From: an uncultured Bacilli bacterium | GTDB lineage: Bacteria > Bacillota_I > Bacilli_A > RF39 > UBA660 | Direction of reading: 5' to 3' | Assembly (NCBI GenBank): GCA_948750805.1 | Contig: CAPZYV010000020.1 | Span: 1-11,766, forward strand | Length of the DNA: 11,766 bases | Shown: piece after piece, positions 7,485 to 11,766 of the stretch | Numbering within the stretch: position 1 is the stretch's first letter | Layout of the letters: the number at the start of each line of letters is the position of its first letter | Position numbers and translations under genes: made by a program | Notes under the pieces: model-generated | The model's database searches: none | What the model was told of the DNA's origin: nothing | What the model saw: the letters and a program-made list of their open reading frames with translations, nothing else

Positions 7485-7787
7485 ATGGGGATGGGTTGTA
7501 GTTTTCCTGAATTAGATGTTTTTATAGTAGTAAAAGATTATTTAATAGGTCAAGATTGGGAAGATGTTATTATTAACAGAGTAATACTTGATAATGGCGA
7601 TGTTGAATTTATTGTTTTTTTAAAAAGTGGTGAACAAACTTTTATGAAAACTTTAAGTAGAACAGATTTTGAAGAATTAATTCTGGCAGCGTACGCTAAA
7701 GATTGGATAGTTAATATTATAGTTAATGAATGGGCTGATACCATAGATTATTCTTTTAGTTCAAAGATTGAAATATTAGCTAGATAA
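7485..7787 (+). CDS. Small acidic protein of unknown function
   Basis: I do not recognise this 100-residue protein. It begins MGMGCSFPELDVFIVV and is rich in Asp, Glu and hydrophobic residues, with predicted beta strands (about 10-60, including VILDNGDVEFIVFLKSGEQTF) followed by a helix-rich end (DFEELILAAYAKDWIVNIIVNEWADTI). There is no signal peptide, membrane span or metal motif. The start is supported by AGGAG (7472-7476) 8 nt before ATG 7485; a second ATG two codons later is less well spaced. It lies 16 nt after the rRNA methyltransferase gene and 31 nt before rimM in the same orientation, so it is probably made with them. A role in RNA or ribosome maturation is only guilt by association. 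Confidence 0.75.
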   Translation: MGMGCSFPELDVFIVVKDYLIGQDWEDVIINRVILDNGDVEFIVFLKSGEQTFMKTLSRTDFEELILAAYAKDWIVNIIVNEWADTIDYSFSSKIEILAR

Positions 7788-7818
7788 TAAATATATTTTT
7801 AAATAAAAAGGTGGTCAT

Positions 7819-8316
7819 ATGGATTATATCTTTATAGGTAAAATTGTTAATACTCATGGTATTAAAGGTGAAGTAAGAATATTAAGTGAGTTCGATAAGA
7901 AAGAACTTGTTTTTAAAAAAGGTTTTAATATTTATATTGGTAGTGAACATGAAAAAAAGGTCATTAATAGTTATAGAGTTCATAAAAATTATGATATGGT
8001 TACTTTTATAGGTATAAATGATATAAATGATGTTTTAAAATATAAAGGTTCTAAAGTATATATTAATAGAAATGATTTAAATTTAAATGAAAATGATTTT
8101 TTGGTACAGGATTTGATTAATTTAAAGGTTATCTCTGGTAATCAACCTTATGGTATAGTTAAAGATATTATGCAAAATAAAGCTAATATATTGCTTCAAA
8201 TCGAAAATAATGCTAAAATTTATTATATACCTTATGTTAAAGAATATATTAATGAAGTAAATATCAAAAAAGGTTTTATTATAATAGAAAGGGCTAAAGA
8301 ATTTTATGAGATTTGA
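7819..8316 (+). CDS. rimM: Ribosome maturation factor RimM
   Basis: A 165-residue protein with the RimM N-terminal barrel (1-85, opening GKIVNTHGIKGEVRILSEFD, the family hallmark) and a C-terminal PRC barrel (about 92-162, DLINLKVIS...GIVKDIM...ILLQI...YYIPYVKEYI). RimM binds ribosomal protein S19 and the 30S head and helps late 16S rRNA folding and processing. The length is normal for the family. The ribosome site is AAAGGTGG just upstream. The gene ends 11 nt inside trmD, the usual rimM-trmD pairing of bacteria. Its stop is TGA, showing that TGA is not read as Trp here. The common upstream partner rpsP is not next to it in this window. Confidence 0.95.
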   Translation: MDYIFIGKIVNTHGIKGEVRILSEFDKKELVFKKGFNIYIGSEHEKKVINSYRVHKNYDMVTFIGINDINDVLKYKGSKVYINRNDLNLNENDFLVQDLINLKVISGNQPYGIVKDIMQNKANILLQIENNAKIYYIPYVKEYINEVNIKKGFIIIERAKEFYEI

Positions 8317-8971
8317 TATTCTAACACTTTTTCCTGATATAATAAAAGCTTATATCAACGAAAGTATTATTAAAAGAGCCATTGAGACTAATAAAATAGA
8401 AGTTAATGTTATTAATATTAGAGACTTTACATTACTTAAAAATGGACAAGTTGATGATACTCCATACGGTGGAGGAAGAGGTATGGTGCTTATGTGTGAA
8501 CCTGTAATAAGAGCGATTGAATCAGTTAAAAGTAAACAATCAACAGTATATTTATTAACTCCTCAAGGTAAAACTTTTTGTGATAAAATGGCTAGTGAAA
8601 TTGTTAATAAAACTAAGCATTTAATATTAGTATGTGGCCATTATGAAGGGTTTGATGAGCGAATATTAAACTTTGTTGATGGTGAAATAAGTATTGGAGA
8701 CTATGTTTTAACTGGAGGAGAATTACCAGCGATGGTTGTACTTGATACCATTTCAAGATTTATTCCAGGGGTAATTCAAGAAGAATCGTTTATAAATGAT
8801 TCATTTAAAGATAATTTATTAGATGCTCCTGTATATACTAAACCACGAGAATTTAGAGGTTATGTAGTTCCTGAAATATTATTAAGTGGAGACCATAAAA
8901 AAATTGATGAATATCGTAAAAATGAAAGATTAAGAGTAACTAAAGAAAAAAGACCAGATTTATTAAAGTAG
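8306..8971 (+). CDS. trmD: tRNA (guanine-37-N1)-methyltransferase TrmD
   Basis: TrmD methylates N1 of G37 in tRNAs that read codons such as CUN, CCN and CGG, which prevents +1 frameshifting. SPOUT family with a deep trefoil knot: PYGGGRGMVL (54-62), LLTPQGK, CGHYEGFDERI (110-120), SIGDYVLTGGELPAM (129-143) and RFIPGV are all present. The catalytic Asp is the one in NDSF (Asp165), equivalent to Asp169 of E. coli. The 221 residues are shorter than in E. coli (255) or B. subtilis (243); the protein stops right after RVTKEKRPDLLK, so the C-terminal tail is missing but the core is whole. Translation starts within rimM (11-nt overlap), so the pair is coupled. The rplS gene that often follows is not here. 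Confidence 0.95.
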   Translation: MRFDILTLFPDIIKAYINESIIKRAIETNKIEVNVINIRDFTLLKNGQVDDTPYGGGRGMVLMCEPVIRAIESVKSKQSTVYLLTPQGKTFCDKMASEIVNKTKHLILVCGHYEGFDERILNFVDGEISIGDYVLTGGELPAMVVLDTISRFIPGVIQEESFINDSFKDNLLDAPVYTKPREFRGYVVPEILLSGDHKKIDEYRKNERLRVTKEKRPDLLK

Positions 8972-8979
8972 GTGAAAAT

Positions 8980-9432
8980 ATGACTAGTTTTATAATAAAA
9001 GAAATGAAAAATAATTTTAAAGTTATAAATAATTTTTATGATTTTAATGGTTTTAAATATCATTTTTCAAATAAATGTTCTTTAGGTGTAGATACTATAA
9101 TAATAGCTAGTCCTGATATAATAGGGGGATTAATAAAATCTAGTTTTAATAAAAAATATAAAAGAATTTTAGAATTATATCTTAGTGTTATAAATCCTGA
9201 AGATGAAGATTCAGATGGTAATCTAATAATTGCTTTAGATGAAATAGCACGTCTTAGAGCAATTATAATTAATAAATATCAAAATATCATAAAAAAAGAA
9301 GATACTGCTAAGCTTCTTAATAAGCTCAAATTGATAGAAAATGAAATAAGAACTAAATTAATTGATTTTAGACTTATAAAAGAGCAAGAACTTGTTAATA
9401 CTAATGAAGAAGAGCATGTAAAAAGTAGATAA
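8980..9432 (+). CDS. Unknown protein downstream of trmD
   Basis: I do not recognise this 150-residue protein. The first 45 residues look like beta strands with one Cys (FNGFKYHFSNKCSLGVDTIIIASPD). The rest is mainly helical: a helix around 56-72, an acidic turn PEDEDSDG (73-80), and a long, highly charged pair of helices (82-140, including ALDEIARLRAIIINKYQNII and KLLNKLKLIENEIRTKLIDF) that could form a coiled-coil hairpin. There is no signal peptide or membrane span. The start follows AGGTGA, 8 nt after the trmD stop, so it is probably the last gene of the operon. No terminator lies between it and the tRNA, so read-through into the tRNA is likely. Confidence 0.75.
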   Translation: MTSFIIKEMKNNFKVINNFYDFNGFKYHFSNKCSLGVDTIIIASPDIIGGLIKSSFNKKYKRILELYLSVINPEDEDSDGNLIIALDEIARLRAIIINKYQNIIKKEDTAKLLNKLKLIENEIRTKLIDFRLIKEQELVNTNEEEHVKSR

Positions 9433-9439
9433 TTAATAC

Positions 9440-9468
9440 TTGAAAAAAATTTTAAAATAGTTTATAAT
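9440..9468 (+). promoter_or_regulatory. Promoter of tRNA-Arg
   Basis: TTGAAA (9440-9445), 17 bp, TATAAT (9463-9468). This is the best -35 box in the window, as expected for a stable RNA gene. Transcription should start near 9475, giving a 5' leader of about 14 nt to be removed by RNase P. Confidence 0.85.
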
Positions 9469-9488
9469 GATTAACAGCTAGTAGTTAT

Positions 9489-9565
9489 GACTCCGTAGCT
9501 CAGCTGGATAGAGCAATCGCCTTCTAAGCGATCGGTCGCGTGTTCGAATCACGCCGGAGTCACCA
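9489..9565 (+). tRNA. tRNA-Arg (anticodon UCU)
   Basis: A complete cloverleaf can be folded. The acceptor stem GACTCCG pairs with CGGAGTC, the D stem is GCTC/GAGC with loop AGCTGGATA, and the anticodon stem ATCGC/GCGAT has loop CTTCTAA (9521-9527). The T arm is GCGTG-TTCGAAT-CACGC. The anticodon TCT at 9523-9525 reads AGA and AGG; AGA is the common Arg codon in this AT-rich window. The discriminator base is A, and the 3' CCA is encoded in the DNA (9563-9565). The total is 77 nt including CCA. Confidence 0.97.
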
Positions 9566-9576
9566 TTTTATAAATT

Positions 9577-9599
9577 AAGCCTTTATTTAAGGCTTTTTT
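9577..9599 (+). terminator. Intrinsic terminator after tRNA-Arg
   Basis: A 7-bp stem AAGCCTT (9577-9583) with AAGGCTT (9589-9595), a 5-nt loop, then a T-run to 9599. It lies 12 nt after the CCA end and would also stop any transcript reading through from the rimM-trmD run. Confidence 0.85.
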
Positions 9600-9658
9600 A
9601 AATACTACAATTAATATTTTATTTCCTATTTAAAGTATCTAAATTAGCAAAACAATAG

Positions 9659-9695
9659 AAAAAGTGTGTAAATATAATTAATTTAAACACTTTTT
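9659..9695. terminator. Terminator overlapping the gerM stop codon
   Basis: Fifteen positions pair (9659-9673 with 9681-9695) with one G-A mismatch and a 7-nt loop. The outer arms are AAAAA and TTTTT, so it can act on both strands: it ends gerM on the minus strand and backs up the tRNA terminator on the plus strand, where eight T follow. The gerM stop codon (9685-9683) is inside the hairpin. Confidence 0.7.
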
Positions 9696-10627
9696 TTTAA
9701 ACTTGTAATAATTTCATTATCAACTTTAAATACTACATCATCAACATCAAATGTATCTTTTAAAGATAGAGCAATCGAATATTTTACTTCTTCTTGAATA
9801 TTTTTTTCATTAAAATCTTCAAATATCTGATTATTAAAACTAAGATAAATTTGATTTTCTAATGTTTCATAATTTAAAAGTTCAACACTTGATGCTAAAT
9901 AACTGATTAAATTAGTTTCATAAATTGGTGAACTCTTTAACTCATTAATAATTATTTCTATTTTATTATTATTGTTATTATCAACTTTAGTAACGGGAAC
10001 ATAATAAGAAATGTTTTCTTCTTTACCAATATAATAAATAGTTGTTTTAGTAAGATTTTTAATATTAGTTATATCATATAGTTTATTTATTCCAAATTCT
10101 CTATTTAAAGTATTAGGAAGTTTCATATTGGTTTGAGGTAAGTATTCTAATTTTTCATTATCAATAAAAATCATAATTTCTTTAATTCCATCTATTTCTG
10201 TTAAAGTATAAATTAAAGATTCAATTAGTTTTTCTTCTAGTTCTTTTGAAATATTTAAAAATTCTTTAGAAAAATTTATTTTAAGCAATTCTTTATCGAG
10301 ATTTAAACTTAAAATTTTTGTATTTTGGGGAATTATTGCTTTAAAGTTTTCAGGGATATATTCATTTTTTTCGCTACCTATTGTTAAAGCCTCAATTAGC
10401 TCTTTAGCTTTTGCTAAAGAATCATTATTTTTAGTTGCAAGTGTAGTTCTTACTAGGTAGTTATCTTTATTAATTAAATAAATAGGACTTTTATTAAGCG
10501 AAATATAATCAACTGTCGTTTTAATATTATTTAATGAATTATTATTGGGAAAAAAATAAAGAATACTTGTAATAATAAGAGCAAGAGTAGAAACCATAAT
10601 TCTTCTTAAAGCGCTTTTCTTAAGCAT
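9683..10627 (-). CDS. gerM: Sporulation protein GerM (two GerMN domains)
   Basis: A 314-residue protein with an N-terminal basic stretch and one membrane segment (about 10-26, IMVSTLALIITSILYFF), then an outside region with two GerMN domains at about 47-165 and 195-305. The first contains LVRTTLATKNNDSLAKAKELIEALTIG...LSLNLDKELLKINFSKEF, and the second YYVPVTKV...IIINELKSSP...IYLSFNNQIF. In B. subtilis GerM is needed to build the SpoIIIA-SpoIIQ channel between mother cell and forespore. That GerM is a lipoprotein. Here no Cys occurs anywhere, so a lipobox is absent and the protein must be held by its N-terminal helix. The start is supported by AGGTGAT just upstream. A terminator separates it from gerE, so it should have its own promoter; the sigma class is not clear from the sequence. 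Confidence 0.88.
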   Translation of the reverse strand: MLKKSALRRIMVSTLALIITSILYFFPNNNSLNNIKTTVDYISLNKSPIYLINKDNYLVRTTLATKNNDSLAKAKELIEALTIGSEKNEYIPENFKAIIPQNTKILSLNLDKELLKINFSKEFLNISKELEEKLIESLIYTLTEIDGIKEIMIFIDNEKLEYLPQTNMKLPNTLNREFGINKLYDITNIKNLTKTTIYYIGKEENISYYVPVTKVDNNNNNKIEIIINELKSSPIYETNLISYLASSVELLNYETLENQIYLSFNNQIFEDFNEKNIQEEVKYSIALSLKDTFDVDDVVFKVDNEIITSLKKSV

Positions 10628-10674
10628 AATATCACCTAATTAATATATACGAATAAGTTATGTATTTTAGAATT

Positions 10675-10696
10675 AAAAAATCTCCAAATGGAGATT
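10675..10696 (-). terminator. Intrinsic terminator of gerE
   Basis: On the minus strand a 7-bp perfect stem (AATCTCC and GGAGATT, loop ATTT; plus-strand 10679-10696) is followed by a run of T (10680-10675). It starts 4 nt after the gerE stop codon and separates gerE from gerM. Confidence 0.85.
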
Positions 10697-10699
10697 AAT

Positions 10700-10906
10700 T
10701 TATAAACTAATTTCGCCTAATTTTAGTAGTTCAACTACGGCACAAGCTCGCCCTTTAACTTCTAATTTTTGCATAGCATTAGAAATATGATTTCTTACGG
10801 TTTTTTCACTTATCTGTAAAGTTTTCGCTATTTGGTCAGTTGATTTATTTTGAACTAGTAAAGTAAATATTTCTTGTTCTCTTTTAGTTAAAATATTTCT
10901 TTGCAC
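10700..10906 (-). CDS. gerE: Sporulation transcription regulator GerE
   Basis: A 68-residue LuxR/FixJ-type DNA-binding protein consisting of little more than one helix-turn-helix domain, like B. subtilis GerE (74 residues). The match is striking: LTKREQEIFTLLVQNKSTDQIA (6-27) and ISEKTVRNHISNAMQKL (32-48), then VKGRACAVVELLKLGE (50-65). In B. subtilis GerE acts with SigK late in the mother cell to turn coat genes on or off. The start is a GTG (10906-10904), with AAAGGAAG upstream; no in-frame ATG is available there. It lies 75 bp after spoIIIAH on the same strand, with a SigK-like promoter in the gap and a clear terminator behind it. Confidence 0.95.
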   Translation of the reverse strand: MQRNILTKREQEIFTLLVQNKSTDQIAKTLQISEKTVRNHISNAMQKLEVKGRACAVVELLKLGEISL

Positions 10907-10941
10907 GTGTATCTTCCTTTCATATTTATATACATCTAATG

Positions 10942-10969
10942 TATTTTATGAAGAGACAGTGCATTTGGT
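10942..10969 (-). promoter_or_regulatory. SigK-like promoter candidate of gerE
   Basis: On the minus strand CATAAAATA (10950-10942) fits the SigK -10 pattern CATAnnnTA. An AC (10969-10968) lies 17 bp further upstream at the -35 position. The start point would be about 30 nt before the gerE GTG. B. subtilis gerE is under SigK, which fits. Such short motifs occur often by chance in AT-rich DNA. Confidence 0.4.
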
Positions 10970-10981
10970 TATTTAAAGGGC

Positions 10982-11476
10982 CTAATTTCCAAATTTTACT
11001 GTGATATACATATCTTTTTCAAATAAATTTTGGACACTTCTTATGATATTATTAGCAAGTTTAGTATCATGCTTTGTACTAGCTATTGTAATATTTACAT
11101 TATTATCATTTATTTTTACGTAAGCATCTAAACTATAAGTTTCTTTAATTAATTTTACTATATTTTCTTTTACACTTTCATTTTTATTAATATTTTGTAA
11201 TTCCTCATAAGCATTATTTTTTTCTTCTAAAGAGGAAGTAGCATTTAAAAGTGTATTTTGTAATTCTGTCATTTTTGTGACCAATGCTTCTTCATCTGCA
11301 ACTTTCAGAGCAACTAAAGTATCGTTTTCGCTAATTACGACTTTCGAAGCTTCATTATTATTGCTATTTACATTAAGAGTAGCTAAAGTATCATCGGACA
11401 TAGTAAGATAATAAATACTTAGAACCATAATAAGAGAAAACAGTGTTATAAACCATAAATTTTGTTTGTTAATCAT
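10982..11476 (-). CDS. spoIIIAH: Stage III sporulation protein AH
   Basis: A 164-residue bitopic membrane protein. The N-terminus MINKQNLWFITLFSLIMVLS closely resembles SpoIIIAH and gives one membrane span (about 7-25). Next come a low-complexity linker (30-55), a charged helix likely to be coiled (56-100, ALVTKMTELQNTLLNATSSLEEK) and a C-terminal ring-building-motif domain (101-164, SVKENIVKLIKETYSLDAYV...VNITIASTKH...LFEKDMYITVKFG). SpoIIIAH of the mother-cell membrane joins SpoIIQ of the forespore across the gap to form the feeding channel. B. subtilis SpoIIIAH has 218 residues, so the linker is shorter here. The ribosome site is AAAGGAT. A divergent gene lies directly upstream, so it is detached from spoIIIAA-AG. 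Confidence 0.88.
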   Translation of the reverse strand: MINKQNLWFITLFSLIMVLSIYYLTMSDDTLATLNVNSNNNEASKVVISENDTLVALKVADEEALVTKMTELQNTLLNATSSLEEKNNAYEELQNINKNESVKENIVKLIKETYSLDAYVKINDNNVNITIASTKHDTKLANNIIRSVQNLFEKDMYITVKFGN

Positions 11477-11502
11477 AAAATTATCCTTTCTTGTTCTAAT
11501 AG

Positions 11503-11530
11503 ATTATATTGTTATAAAAAATAAATATGA
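11503..11530 (-). promoter_or_regulatory. SigE-like promoter candidate of spoIIIAH
   Basis: On the minus strand TCATATT (11530-11524) fits the SigE -35 form KMATATT exactly. AATATAAT (11510-11503) matches 6 of 8 positions of CATACAAT, with a 13-bp spacer that is about one base short. In B. subtilis the spoIIIA operon is read by SigE. The TATAAT inside could also serve SigA, but no good -35 box is in place for that. Confidence 0.4.
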
Positions 11531-11559
11531 TTAAAAAAGTAGTTAAATTAATAAATAAA

Positions 11560-11568
11560 TGTTATAAT
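11560..11568 (+). promoter_or_regulatory. Extended -10 promoter of the CmpB-family gene
   Basis: TGTTATAAT has TG one base before a perfect TATAAT (11563-11568). The expected -35 region (TAGTTA, 11540-11545) is a poor match, as is common for extended -10 promoters. It points away from spoIIIAH and leaves a leader of about 10 nt. Confidence 0.55.
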
Positions 11569-11584
11569 TAATTAGAGGTATATT

Positions 11585-11766
11585 ATGAAAGAAATTTTAG
11601 TATATGGTTTTATGATATTTTTTCTTTGTTCCTTTTTTGGCTATTTTATAGAAGTAGGATGGGTATTTCTTGGTTCAAAGAAATTAGTAAATAGAGGATT
11701 TTTATGTGGACCAGTTATTCCCATATATGGATTTGGAGCACTTCTTATTTTATTTTGTTTATTAAG
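11585..11766 (+). CDS. CmpB-family membrane protein, N-terminal part
   Basis: The first 60 codons of a gene that continues past the right edge. The start ATG follows AGAGGT (11574-11579). The translation MKEILVYGFMIFFLCSFFGY...GWVFLGSKKLVNRGFLCGPVIPIYGFGALLILF matches the family annotated as putative ABC-transporter type IV / CmpB (PF06541), whose signature is NRGFLxGPxxPIYGFG (here residues 36-51). One membrane helix covers about 4-22 and a second starts near 42. Members are integral membrane proteins of unknown role; the transporter name is not proven. It is divergent from spoIIIAH, with about 108 bp between the start codons holding both promoters. Confidence 0.85.
   Translation, partial: MKEILVYGFMIFFLCSFFGYFIEVGWVFLGSKKLVNRGFLCGPVIPIYGFGALLILFCLL

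Noticed and set aside
8314..8316. Mycoplasma-type genetic code with TGA as Trp
   Set aside because: The low GC suggested it, but rimM ends properly at TGA in the normal place, and Trp is written as TGG throughout.
9489..9565. tRNA-Arg as an integration site for a mobile element
   Set aside because: There is no integrase gene nearby and no repeat of the tRNA 3' end elsewhere in the window.
10628..10675. SigE or SigK promoter for gerM
   Set aside because: CATAACTTA on the minus strand resembles a SigK -10, but no AC is found at a proper -35 distance and no SigE pair fits, so no site is called.
1..11766. CRISPR array, insertion sequence, prophage or toxin-antitoxin system
   Set aside because: No regularly spaced repeats, transposase or integrase motifs, terminal inverted repeats or phage genes could be seen on either strand.

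Overview
The window comes from a strongly AT-rich, Gram-positive, spore-forming anaerobe of the low-GC Firmicutes, most like an uncultured Bacilli or Erysipelotrichia-type gut lineage. Three things support this: an operon for oxygen-sensitive pyruvate formate-lyase, three sporulation genes (gerM, gerE, spoIIIAH) and A/T-rich codon use with AGA as the usual Arg codon. TGA is used as a stop (end of rimM) and TGG for Trp, so this is the standard bacterial code and not the Mycoplasma one. The placement is inference; no taxonomic marker gene is present.

Layout. The window opens with the tail of a HAD-family phosphatase (1-135). A single gene follows for a protein with a decayed HD-GYP-type phosphodiesterase domain (240-1424). 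It ends in a two-way terminator shared with the convergent pflB-pflA operon (4387-1437, minus strand), which encodes pyruvate formate-lyase and its radical-SAM activase. The pfl promoter faces a second promoter that drives two tandem paralogues (4523-6055). These have the ATP-loop, Lys, Asp-x4-Asn and Asp signature of a divergent protein-kinase-like fold. A 10-bp perfect inverted repeat sits between the two promoters.

A plus-strand run from 6114 to 9432 carries a YgjP-like zinc peptidase, a SpoU/TrmH-type 23S rRNA methyltransferase, a small unknown protein, rimM, trmD and a second unknown protein. The gaps are very short or the genes overlap, so this is probably one operon for ribosome and tRNA maturation. 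tRNA-Arg(UCU) follows with its own promoter and a terminator.

The last third, mostly on the minus strand, is a small sporulation locus: spoIIIAH, gerE and gerM. In Bacillus subtilis SpoIIIAH and GerM both belong to the transenvelope feeding channel between mother cell and forespore, and GerE is the last mother-cell transcription regulator. Sequences like SigE and SigK promoters precede spoIIIAH and gerE. A divergent CmpB-family membrane protein gene runs off the right edge. No mobile element, CRISPR array or prophage was seen, and no stretch over 300 bases lacks a gene.
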